The position numbers and the translations under genes are program-made. This document shows, piece after piece, positions 31,365 to 42,351 of a stretch of DNA of 64,000 bases. Below the pieces are notes generated by a model. That model was not told where the DNA came from. It did no database searches and worked only from the letters and a program-made list of their open reading frames with translations. This DNA comes from Moniliella sp. 'wahieum' (lineage: Eukaryota > Basidiomycota > Moniliellomycetes > Moniliellales > Moniliellaceae). The first letter of the stretch is position 1. Every line of letters begins with the position of its first letter. The stretch lies in assembly GCA_003971905.1 (NCBI GenBank), contig RSEE01000040.1, forward strand, positions 186,001 to 250,000, in the 5' to 3' direction.

Positions 31365-34300
31365 TTAGGACAAGTCCATTGCCTCGGGTCCCTCCACGAC
31401 ATAGGGGGCAGTGTACGACAAGTCGAAACTTCCCTCCGGAGCGCTGCCCGAGGCCGAGAGGGGTTGGGAAGCCAAGCTGGCGGCCGAGCCGCGCGAAGTA
31501 AGCGAAGCGGCGGCGAACGCTGGGGGAGCGCACTGCGCCACGTCCGCCAGGAAGGGCGCGACCGATTCTTGGAGCAACGCGCCGCGCAAAGGCAGGACCT
31601 TGTGCCGACCGGGTGGGCCCGGGGACCAGGCCCAAGTCCGGCAGTTGGTCCAGTTCGTCCGAGTAGACTCCCTGGCGCATCCGCTCCCACACCACGTGCA
31701 GCGCCGGCGCATCCAACATCTCCGCCATGCTCGGTCGGCTGAGCGGTGGGACTCGAGCAAGGCAATGATGATCTCCACCAGGCCATCGCTGACGTGGGGA
31801 GGTCCACATCGGTAAAGTCGTCGTTGCGGAGCTTGTGCCATGCCTCGCCATTGTCTGGCAACACCACATTACCCGCCGCTTCCAGCATGATTAGCCCCAC
31901 ACTGACAAAGGGAGGAAAGAGTTAGCACGCAATGTAGAAGGAAAGGTGGAAGGAGGGGGGACATACCTAAACACGTCGGCCTCGGGGCCGTACTGGCCAA
32001 CAGAGTACCTCCGGAGCAATGTACTCCCGATCGCCTTCGCGCTCAAACGTGGCCTGGCGGATGGGCTTGCCGCGTTTTCGCGGGGCGCCCAAGAGGGGGG
32101 GGAGGAAGGTGCGTCGGCGGGCCAACGGCCCGAGGGGCTCGGGGGCCGGGAGGCACGAGGCCAGCGGGTCGCCATGCCGAAATCAGCCACCTTGAGCGAA
32201 CCCGTGGCCGTGATGAGCACATTGGCAGGCTTGAGATCGAGATGAAGAACGCCATGGAGATGGATAAAGTTGACGCCGGCTCCCAGCTCAGCCAACACTT
32301 TCCACAACCGCGGCTCATCCAAGTTGCCCGCCATGGCGCCAAACTCGGACAGAAAAAAATCCAGTGTGCCCAACGGACACAACTCGGTCTGAAGAAAAAG
32401 GTGCCCCGCCTCCTCCCAAGCATCCCACAGTCGCACCAAGTTGGGGTGCCCACCTTCTTGTTGCAGATGGCGCATCACCCCCACCTCTTCCAGTGCACGT
32501 TTGCGGTCCAGTTGCCCCTTGAAGGGCATCTTCATCCGTTCACCGCCGACAACTGGCCCGAGCCCCGGTCGCGCGCTTGCACCACCTCACTAAACTCCCC
32601 CGACCCCAGAATCGACTCCTCCTGGAACTGGCGCTGGAAGCGGCCCAGCCCAAAATCAGCGTCGCTCCGCCTCGAAGCTGGGGCGGTAGCCGGGCCCGGA
32701 GCACCTGCGCCGGATCCCGACGAGGTAGGCGATGGGGTGCCGACTAATTGGGCCATGTGGAACCACTTGATCGAATTGGGGTTTCGTGTCGGCGTCATGG
32801 GCACTGGCAAACGCAAGCCACCCCCACTTGCAGAGAAGGTACTTGCGGTTATGGTGGGAGGCGCGGCGGAGGAACTGGAGGAGCCCAGGAGGGCATGCGG
32901 ACTGGATGGACTGTGATTGGATGTGGGCAGAAGCAAGGGTGGAGGCAGGATGGGACTTTTCCTTCTGGAGCCGAACGCCGAGGAAGGCGCCAGAGCCGAA
33001 GGGGAAGGCTGCGTCATGGTCAAGCCCAGCCCGACCGGTGGGGCGTCCGGCCCAAAGGAGGTGACCTTGCGCTGCAAACCATTGGCCGAGAGGGGGCGCG
33101 AACGGTGGCGCATGAGTTTGCGAGAGCGTGGATTGGGCAGGGCCGAGGACGCACTGGCTTCGCGCGCGAGGGGTTTGCGCTCGTCTTTTGCTCCAGTGGG
33201 GGCCAGTGGTTTGGACGAGGAAGGGAAGGGAACGCTGCCCGAGGGACGATGACGGCGGTAGGCTGGAACTGGGTTTGAGGGACTGGTGTGCCTTCGCTGG
33301 GCCCAGTTCTCTCTTGTGGCAGATGGGATGGCGTCTTGGCGTGTGCAGCTGGCGCTGCCTTGATGTGCGGCGTTTGAGGCGAGGCGTTCTCTCCGTTGGA
33401 GAGTGGCAGCAACCGCGTCACGGGGAGGTACGGGTCGGGCCTTGGCTCCGCCTCGTGCAGGAAACGAGGCAGAAGAAGTGTCTGGATTGAGAGCAAGGGG
33501 TGCAGCGGCTGTGCCCGCGACTGAAAGCAACGCAAGAGTGGGCGATTCGGCCATGTCCACGTCTGTGTCGATGCGGGCGGGAGAGTAAGTGTTCCTCGCT
33601 TCCCACTGGGACCAGCGCGGGGAGAAGTAGGGTACCCGTTGGTGAAGCTGGCATTGGGGAAAACATTACTCAATGCCGGTGGGGGAAAGAGGCCGCACCC
33701 GCCGTTGGGGCGCGTCTCCTACCACTCTGCAGCGGGGCTGGTGTTGGCGGTGGTGGGTGGAAACCGAGACCAGAGAGGCGCTTGAACGAACCGCCCCCGG
33801 AGGGGGGCGCTTGACGGGCGTGTCGGGCATGACAGGGGCCGACGCGGGCGGATGCAGCGAGGCAGAGGACGTGTGGGCCGAAGCATTCGCCACCACTTCT
33901 CTCAGCCCCAGCGACGAGGCAGTAAGAGAGGTGTTACCTCCTGACTCCCGTTCCACACCAGACGGGGGCGTTGAATTGCTGCGATCGCCGGACCCCAGGG
34001 CAGCAGAGAAGGAGGTGTGTATCGTGCCCGCCGGTGCCGACACGGTGCCAACGTCCAAATCATTGCCACTCGCCTCCAAGCTCGATGCGACATTGATGGG
34101 TGCCAAGCCTGAAGACGTGGATGCCATGCCACCGGGCCCAGAGTGAGAGTAGGAAGTGTTCATATCAAGACGAGAGCGATTGCGTTTCGAAACCAGACCC
34201 GAGGAATGGAAGGCCATTTGCAGTGGTTTGACGCCTTTAAAGCCCGGTCCTGGGTTGGGCAAAAATGGGTCCTCCTCCGCAGGATGGCTCTGCTGAGATA

Positions 34301-36560
34301 CCCCGACGAAGAAGCAGCTCGTCGCATCGGCTCGGCTCTCGAGGGCGATTCGAGCAAGGCCATGGCAGAAGTGGAATGAATGGGAAGATGGCCACCACTA
34401 GAGTGGGTGGATCGGCCCGGAGCCCTATCTTTTGCATAGCGACGCGAAGGACTGTCATCGCCTCCATCGCCAAACAGCTGATCAGGGTACTCATTGAGCT
34501 CCAACCCGAGTGCTGAGCCAGGCGCTTTACTGGCCTGCAGCACAGATCCAACCCCAGGACTGGCATCGGCATCGTCCATCACGCTGTCTTCGGCCGGCAC
34601 GGAGGCAGAGATGGGCATGCTAGCACCAGTGGCGCACGCTGCCCTGTTCTGAGCCGCACCCGCTGGACTGGGGGGGCGGTGGTACATGGACGCGAGCTTG
34701 AGTCCACGAGAAGAGCGGGCGCCAAGGGCGCTGGTGGAAGGAGAAGAGGGAGAACCATTGAGGTCCGTGTCCTCTTCCTCAGTACTGCTGGCCGGACCCC
34801 ATCCCGCCGCAGGCCGAGGAGTGGTAAGTGTCGAAGCAACGAACCGGTTTTTACCAAACGGCGGCGGGGGCTTGCGCTGACTCAATCCCCTGGGCGGTGT
34901 TGAGTGCTGCGGTGCACCTGCCTGGTCCGCCTGAATCAGCGAGTCGAGCCCAGGGAAATGTGGACGCGAAGCAGGGATCGAGGGACCAAACGCGGATCCA
35001 CGCGAGGCGAGCCGCATGTCAGGTGCCGATTTGGGTGGAGGCGTCGCCCCAAACCCTCCTTCAGCCAAAAAGGAGGGACCGGACGCGGTGGAGGACAGAG
35101 CCGAGGACGCAGAAACGTCGTGTGCGTCCCCAGCTGGAACGGGTGGTGGGGGGTGACGAGCGAAATCGAAGAGGGATTCGGCTGACTGGAGCTTGGCCTG
35201 TGCGGCGGCCAGGTTGGCCGGAGAGTTCTTGACCAGCTCTTCAAGTTCAGCAAGAGCCATGCTGCGAGAGGAAGAGTGGGAGAGACTCGACTTGTGAGAA
35301 CCATGGGAGGTGTGGCGCGAACTGCTGTTGCTCCGGTGATGCCGATGCTGGCGACGACACCGTGACGAGGAGGACGTTTGTGTGTGGTTCCGCAAGCACC
35401 ACGGGACGATGCAGAAGAACGGCGGTTAGGATGGCTGCCCCCACCAGGAGTAAGGGGTGCTGCGCTAGCGATCGAGGAAGAGGAAGCATCTGGCGTGCGG
35501 GAGGGGAAGAGAATGGTAGACTTGTGCTTCGCGGGACGACTTCGATTAGGGAGAAGAGATCGTCGTCGTCGTCGTCGTCGTCATTATCATCGTCGTCATT
35601 CTCGCCACCACCCTCGTCCTGCCTCCTTTCGTTCTCCCCTGGGTCATCGCCCGTTATTGGCCGAGCGAAAGGGTTCGAGTCAGGAGGCCGAAAGGATTCT
35701 CGCTTCAAACTGCTGGAAAGAGGACGGGCCTCATCAAAAAGGCCCGAAAAAGTAGGAGTGGGTTGGCTACTAGGAAGCGTCACGCTGGCCTTGGGATCAG
35801 CGTATTGTTGTTTCTGTCCCATGGCGGTGGTGAGGGAAGGAGACGAAGGCAGCTGGCGAGTGCCAAAGGCCGTAAAGGACGAGCCGCGGCTGGGAGCGAA
35901 TCCGGAGAAGTGGGCGGTCGAGGCGGCACTAACGCTGGTAGGCACATCGCTGGAAGCGAGCGGAGCAAGTGCTGAGAAGGCGTGAGAACGCGTCAAGCCG
36001 GTACAACTGCCGTCGGCGTCCCCGTCACCGCTACCAGCATTGGCACCAGCAGATCCTCGGGCATGACCTCCAGGGAAAAAGCCTTGGACCGTGTGTGGGG
36101 GAATACGTCGGGTAGGAGGGTCGGGGAAGAGAAGACACTGCGCGCATAGGGGTGGGAGTGGGCTGTGGCACTGGCACTGGCGGTGGCGCTTGGGTGTGGG
36201 TTGGGAGGGGTGACGGAGACTTGCTGGAAGCGCGCAAAGAGGTTCTGCGGGTCGACCCGGCGCGGGGCATACAGGCTGGGGGACGGGGGGGCCGAAGCGG
36301 CGGGCAGGTACCTCGGACGCGGGTACGGGGATGGGTGTGGGCGCGGACGCGACAGGCGCACCGTGGTGGGGGTCGGGGTCGAGGAGAGCGAGGCCGGGAT
36401 CCGGGGCGCGTCTGCCTAGATGGTCTTCGGCGTCGGAGTCGGTGAGGTCCGCGTCGGGGCTGAGCTCGCAGCGGCTGCGAGGCCAGAGCGGGAGCCGGGA
36501 GGGCGTGGGCGGCGAGGCGGCCCGTTCGGGGGTGGTGGGGGCGCGCGGGCGGGCGAGCAT
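31365..36560 (-). CDS. WEE1: Wee1-family protein kinase with very long N-terminal region
   Basis: Inhibitory kinase that phosphorylates the CDK tyrosine and delays mitosis. The kinase domain lies near 31,650-32,640: glycine loop ILGSGEFSEVV, VK region followed by MKMPFKGQLDRKRALEEV (the Wee1-type DR-R-LEEV), catalytic loop GVLHLDLKPANVLI, VADFGMA, and the hallmark EGDREYIAPEVL, then GQYGPEADVF. An intron (31,902-31,966, GTATGT..CAG) precedes SVGLIMLEAAGNVVLPDNG. The C-terminus ends GPEAMDLS before the stop at 31365. The N-terminal part includes PDTPVKRPP (near 33,810), a motif seen in fungal Wee1. It appears to continue in changing frames to Met 36560 (MLARPRAPTTPER), with an aspartate run near 35,550-35,600. 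If one gene, the protein is about 1,700 residues. The part upstream of about 34,200 could be a separate gene. Many 1-base frame breaks. Confidence 0.85.
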
Positions 36561-38495
36561 GGGCAGGAAGCACACAGCAGCAGCCGCACAGGCAACGAGC
36601 ACGCCGAGACGCGAGCAGCGGGCGGGGCGGACGCGGGAGGGCGGTGGTGGGGGGGGGGGCAGGCGCGGGGGGGGAAGAGGTGGAGATGGCGAGGAGGAGC
36701 GGGCGGCCCGCTGCGCGTTGTTAGAGCAGCCTGTTTGCTTACCAGCAGCAAGCTTACTGGAGCTGCCGCTGCAGCCATTTGAACGTTCAACGTTCAGCCC
36801 GGCTATCCGGCCCAAACACGTCGTGAAGGGTGACGCAGCGGGGGTGTGTGACGCGTGACGTGTACGTGTGCTGTGTGTCACGTGCCACATGCCACATGTC
36901 ACAAGTCATCATGTCATGTGCCATGCGAAGTGCCGCGGCCCACACTGCCCCTGCTCCGTGTCCTGCAGCACACATGCAGCACACACGCGCCGTGCGCGTC
37001 CCCCGACACAGGCCCTCCGCTGCCCCAGGAAGCCTGGGCACTGGCCGCGATGGGCAGCAGGGGGCAGCTCTGGGCAGCGGGTCGGCGCGTCCACGCGTCG
37101 CAACCTCCGGCGGCATGTCCACGTGACTCGCTCGGGACTTCCTCGAAGCTTATGCAAGCCAAGTAGCCCAGTCGCCAAAACCAATCCTGGGCCATAAACC
37201 GGCAACCTCCAACCTCCCCCCAACTGTTCAAGCCAAGCTCTTCGTTGCGTGCTAGCCCGGACCCAACTCACACCCTAGTTTCCACGCCTCGAACATCCAC
37301 ACAGATTGTGTTTCTCCAGAGAAACGTACAGCCACGGCGTGAGGGTAGCTGGTGTGCATGTCATCCCGAATGGGAACCCGTCAGGGTTCATCTCAGATCT
37401 CACGCGGCCTCAGGTGGCCGGTGGCCGCCCACCGGACTTGAAGTTTGGGGGCATACCGATGGGCTATTGCTCGCTGTCGTTGCTCACTGGCCCCAACATC
37501 GGTACTTTGGACGGATGGAGAGACTTCCGCTCCCAACTGAGAGTTCTTTCCGGTGGAGGCCGAAGTGAGGAACCACTGAGCATGCTGCCCTATGGGCGAC
37601 AACGCCTTGCTTCCTCGCCTCGAGAGGGTAGGATCTTCCGATGAGTTACGCCGACGCCTTCGCCTGGCCTCAGCTGACATTTGAGGTTCAAGCACTCCCT
37701 TGCATTCCCTTGCTTCTGCCCCACTCGTCTCTGAGACGATACTTCCCCGCCGTTTTTTGTTCTACTCTGTTTTGCGCCTTGCGCTGGTCCCTAATTAGTC
37801 CAGGTTTTAGTCTCTCATAGTACACTGGAGTTGGAGCAGCCACTGTTGCTTTTTCCAATGACCTTATCGACGTTTCCATTGTGGCTTTCTCGGGCTTGTT
37901 TGGCACCTCATGCGTTCGTTGTAGGGTGCTCCCAGCAAGTACACAACATGCTAACAGTACTGGCTTGTCTGTCCTTACTTGTCCATACTTGCCCAGACAG
38001 CCTGCCTAACATACAGCCGATATCACCCGGACCCACCAGCCGGATGCCTGCAGGCCGGGTGGCCACCTGATGCCGAGCACCACGCATGCATTCCCATCAG
38101 GCCTGTGGCACATGACCGGCGCAACAATGGCCAGCTGACGGTGAATGGTGGACATTTCCGTTGGGGCTGGATGATGCATCCGCGCATCATCAGTCACCAC
38201 TGCCTATTACCTCCTGGTCCGGACCCTAACACAAGCCTGACCCCAGTTGAGGTCGTTCCCAAACAGGCGAGCACGCCAGCTCCCTATCATTTTGGCTTGC
38301 GCTCGGACGCTTTCAGCATGACAAAGCGAACCGCTTGCCTTTGTCCAACAGGAACGGTGGCTATGTCGTCTACAACGAGGGCGGCAGAAGGCCAGCGTAC
38401 TGAACGGTCGAGGAAAACAAAGTGCATTTCCATTCGGGGCGGAGGCCAAAGCCAAGGCCGAGAGGGTGGAACCGAGCATGCAGAGCATCCATAGC
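36561..38495. other. Spacer between Wee1 start and ATP15 end
   Basis: About 1.9 kb. A short AACGTT heptamer array lies at 36,781-36,796, followed by CACATGCCACATGTCAC-like 7-bp repeats to about 36,930. A lysine/arginine-rich 72-codon minus-strand frame (37,688-37,906) looks somewhat protein-like but has no recognised motif. Confidence 0.45.
36781..36796. repeat. Heptamer array, unit AACGTT+C
   Basis: GAACGTTCAACGTTCA: two palindromic AACGTT hexamers separated by one C. The unit recurs at about 53,470. Confidence 0.75.
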
Positions 38496-38836
38496 TTACG
38501 CCGTCTTAGGCTTGGACTCGGCCGCCTTGGCGAGCGCCTCGGCAACCGGGGCCTGGGCACAATAAGAAACAGAGAGAACAGAAAAGAACAAAAAAGCATC
38601 CGGTCAGTAGGGGTGTTCCCACCAACAGGGACGAGGGAGGGGAGCCAAGCCAAGCCCAGCAAGCAAACGTACCGGTTCCGTAGAGTGGCCGGCCTTCCAC
38701 TCTTGGTACTTGAGCGTCATCTCGCCGCGGCGGGCAGCCTTGACGCGCAGTTCGGGCTTGAGGGCGTTGCGCACAGCCGAGGCAGCAACGCTGGCGTACC
38801 GGTGTACGACATGACAGCCTTCCAGGGAGCAGACAT
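38496..38836 (-). CDS. ATP15: Mitochondrial F1F0-ATP synthase epsilon subunit
   Basis: Small stalk subunit of the mitochondrial ATP synthase F1 rotor. Start Met at 38836 (MSAPWKAVMSYT). The diagnostic stretch is RYASVAASAVRNALKPEL, then VKAARRGEMTLKYQEWK (yeast: LNVAAQAIRSSLKTEL). Exon 1 ends ...STEP at a GTACGT donor (38,671). The intron is about 118 bp (38,554-38,671). Exon 2 encodes APVAEALAKAAESKPKTA, with stop at 38,496-38,498. One frame break lies between SYT and RYAS (near 38,804), where CC appears in place of an expected CCC. The intact remainder argues for a base-call error. About 70 residues, the usual size for the family. Confidence 0.88.
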
Positions 38837-40825
38837 TGTGGACAGAGGCGGCAAAAGGCGGGCGGCGTGGAAGAGGGGTGGTGGGAAGAACGCAAGGCCA
38901 GCGGCAGGCCTGGCGGTCAAATGCCAGCGTGCACACGGCGTGCATTAGGTAATCTGCTGCCCCCTGCCCGGCGGGCCGATTTGAAAGAGCAAGGGCAGGG
39001 CTGCTGCGTTGGGCGCTGCCGGGCGGAAGCAACCGGAGGCGGGCCGGGGCCCCCTCGGAGAAGAGGGCAGGCTAGCCAAGGCTAACAACGCACCGCTCGA
39101 CGTGGTCGTTGGACGTTGGGCCCAAGTCCCCCGCACCCTTGGCGACGACACGACACATGGGCGCCACGCGTACGTGCGGATGCCGGAATGGGCTGTGTGC
39201 GCAGCATGCCATGATGCTTGTCGATCATCCTTGTCCTGAGCCTCGGCGGTGACGAGCTTGCCTTGGGGGCGGCTGGCCAGGCGCTGGGTGCGTGGGCTCG
39301 GCGTGGTGCGCTGGCCGTGGGCAGGATGGGGGTGGTGGGTGCTGGGCCACTCGGCTGGGTACGCTGCCACTTCCCTACCGCCCACGACTGGGTGCCGCCC
39401 GAGCCCCGCCTTTGCGAGTACGCCAGGTCTGGGCGGCAGAGCCCCGCCCCCACTGATCTCTTGTCTGCACATGCTTCTGCCGCCACGCCAACATGCTGAC
39501 TCGTGCCTTGCCCTCTTCTCTGTCCTACCAGACTCGCTGTCGATGCAAATGCCGGCCCAGCTTACTTGTGGCATCCAACCGGCTCTTCGCTGATGCCCTG
39601 CACCGCGCTCTCCTCCAGTCGGTAGCGTCCCAAATCGTTCTTACGGGCGCAACCCAAGCAAGTGGGAATGGGGGAAGCAGAAGGATTGGGCTGGGCTGGG
39701 TAGGCAGGTCCAGCATGGTGTCTGCACCGCTGCCCCCCACAGCAAGGGCTATCTGCTTGGCGGCAGGCATGAGCGCATTGCCTGCTGCAACATGAGCGCG
39801 TTGCCTGCCGCAACGACTTCATGTACCCGTCATGAAAACATGGGGTCACTGCCAACCAGCGTCAGGCGACCGGGGAGAAACCCATCGGAGCTGCAGCAAC
39901 AGCACCAGACACGGCCCATATTTCCCCCGAGGACATGGTGGGTAACTGGCTCGGATAAGGATCCCTCTTCCTCTGCCACAGGGCCGCCGAACATCCACGA
40001 GTCAAGTGGGCGATGTAATTTCGGCCTCCAAGAGGCGGCCCACCTCTTACGGGACCCGTGCGCCGTTTTTTTGTGCCCACACCGTCGAGGCCTTCTTCTC
40101 TTCAGCCGCAAGAGTGCGCAGGGTGTGCGCCATATACGCCCACAACGCCGGCGGCGGGTACGTGGCCACCTTTTAACCTGGGCGCAAGTTGGCTCAGCTC
40201 GCTTGCGGGGCATGCATACGAGCGCGCAGACGGGCTACATGATGTCCTGTCCTTACCACACCCTATTTATAATGCGCTGCGCGACTAGCACTTTCGGCTA
40301 GCTTGGCTCTCCGCCTTGGGGCTCTTGCAGCTGCTCCGTCAGCTCTGCCTTGGACTGGATCTGGAATCTGGTGTTGTTTTGCCGTCCTACTTGCTTGCGC
40401 ATGACCCCTCCCCCCCCCACCCATGCCTGGCTGGGGTGAAACTTGAAGCGAGAAGCTTGAAGCGAGAAACGCTAGTTAGAGGGCGGATTCAGTCGATGGT
40501 TACCGGTCGGTGTATCGAGGGTATACATCTCAAGGTTAGCCGGAGGTCCATGACAACAATAGCGCCAGGGACGCGAAGCCAGTATCAGAGAAAACATCGC
40601 CAGTGGGCAAAAGGAACGATTCGATGCCCAGGTGCTACCAAACAAGCGAGTGGCCACAGGAGGTGCGCCACCTGTACCATCTAAACCATCTATCTAGGCG
40701 CTTGTGGGGGGTGACGGGGGCAGGCGTGGTAGGGATGGGGATAGCTACGAAATCCATTTAGAGCCGAGCCGAGCAGGAGCAATGCGAGAAGAGCCGGGGG
40801 GCAGGACAAGTGCTTCTTCCCTCTT
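38837..40825. other. Spacer between ATP15 start and EFM7 end
   Basis: About 2 kb with no supported gene. Holds a 23-bp direct repeat (two copies of TGAGCGCRTTGCCTGCYGCAAC) near 39,768-39,816 and a 14-bp (2 x 7) repeat CTTGAAGCGAGAAG at about 40,442-40,470. Confidence 0.45.
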
Positions 40826-42013
40826 TCACAGTGGAGTGGGGGAAGAAGAGCCCTTCCAGACCATGCGCCACCCCACACTGTGCCGCGCACCTGTTCATCC
40901 CCTTGATCTTCGGGGAACATGGGTGCGACATGGCGATGGGCGACCACTTGGCAGTCCCATCCGCGCTGGCGCGCACGAGCAAAGAACTTCAAGTCTTCGC
41001 CGGCCAGGTGGGGACGGTGGTGGGTATAGAAGACGAGGATGCAAGGGAGCGGGTTGGGACGAAGAGGGGAGCGCGGCGGAACAAAGTATTCGGAGGCAGT
41101 CGAGGCAGGTGGGTAAGAGAGACTGGGCAGCGTTTGCTCTGCTTCTTGCTCCTCGTCCGAATCTTGTTCCGGAGGAGGCCCAGCTTTGGCCAGGCACATC
41201 TCGCATGTCCGCAGCATGGCAGTGTGCGCCTTGTGGTTGAATACCAGGTCGGAAAGGATGATCAGATCAAAACGCCGTCGCCGTCCCGAGGTGGTGGGCG
41301 CAACGTCAGAAATGGTATCGAGCAGAGCGGTAGGATCGGCACCCCAAATGTATCCCTGCCGTAAACAAGAGGTAAGAACCAAACATCAAAGAGGAAAGAG
41401 AGGGAAAAGGTACACACCTGGGCATCGGCCGAGCCAAAAGAGCCGCTGGTGGTGGGATCCGAGGGGATAAGACCGTTGAGGGCAAGGTTATCAGTGAGGC
41501 ACGAAATGAGGTTGGGGTCGGGGTAATCGGTGGCCACCACGTGCGGGGGGTTGATTTTGGCCACCGAGTTTCCCGACGCCGACTCGGCAGCCGAAGCATA
41601 CGGCCCGTATCGGGCAGCAACGATACTGGGCAGGCCGGCGGCAGCGCCCAGCTCGAGGACGCACGCAGCCCCGGTGGGGGTCGACAAGAGTTCGCGCGCG
41701 TATGTCAAAAGGTACTCGGACACAATCGCCGACGCGTTCCACAGGTGGTGGCCCCACAAGGGAGAAAAGCCAACCAGCTCAAGGGGCACAACAGCAGCGG
41801 CAGGCACAGGGCCCTGCGCATCGGACGATTGACCGGTGTTTCCGTGGCATAGCGGGCGACGGAGGCGGGCACAGGGCTGTCTAGGATCCAGGGGCGCAGG
41901 GGCGCAGGCACAACCCACGACGCCTGTGTTCGTGCGGGGGGGGATGGGGGGCGGAAGCCGTCAGGCTCTTGGAACATGTCTCCAAAGTCGCTCTCATCAG
42001 ACGAGGCGCTCAT
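40826..42013 (-). CDS. EFM7: EFM7/NNT1-like protein N-terminal and lysine methyltransferase
   Basis: SAM-dependent methyltransferase of the family that modifies the N-terminus and adjacent lysine of translation elongation factor 1A. Start Met at 42013 (MSASSDESDFGDMFQEPDGF). Conserved features in order: FSPLWGHHLWNA (family: HPLWGHHLWNA), the SAM-binding motif VLELGAAAGLPSIVAA (near 41,620-41,670), VVATDYPDPNLI, an intron (41,356-41,417), GYIWGADPTALLD, FDLIILSDLVFNH (family post-II motif), FYTHHRPHLA, and a final WRMVWK. Stop at 40,826-40,828 after one missing G near 40,868. Another frame break lies near 41,800, and an acidic insert (DSDEEQEAEQ) is present. Same strand as, and 339 bp downstream of, the MLP1-like gene. 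Confidence 0.88.
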
Positions 42014-42351
42014 GGCGGGAGCAGGGATGGTGGTGGAGTGGGCCAGTGGCTCCCACGGGGACCGCCAGGTTGCCCTGGCCCAACAGAAAATGACGGCCCG
42101 AATTCCGCTGCGAAGGATCGGTGCAACGTCCCGGCTTGGGCGGGGCGTGTAGGGCTGCGCTGCCACAATTGCCCTTCTAGGCGGTACCTATGTACTGCGA
42201 TCAGGCCATGAGCCCACCACGCCGGACAGGCGACGGCAACATTGTGTCTCTGCCTCGCTATCTCGGCCCCGCTATCTCGTGCTTGCTCCTCCCCCTGCCT
42301 CCGCTCCATCGTCCCATGGTCCGTGTATCCATTCTCTCGCACACTGGGGCG

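Noticed and set aside
37688-37906. 72-codon basic frame starting MPNKPEKATMETSIRSLEKA
   Set aside because: Protein-like in composition but isolated, with no motif or supporting context; left as a note only.
42258-42351. Arg-rich C-terminus (RRRRRRRR-type) for the MLP1/TPR-like protein in one frame
   Set aside because: Another frame gives a serine- and lysine-containing, NLS-like end stopping at 42,352, which fits the upstream heptad frame better after one indel.
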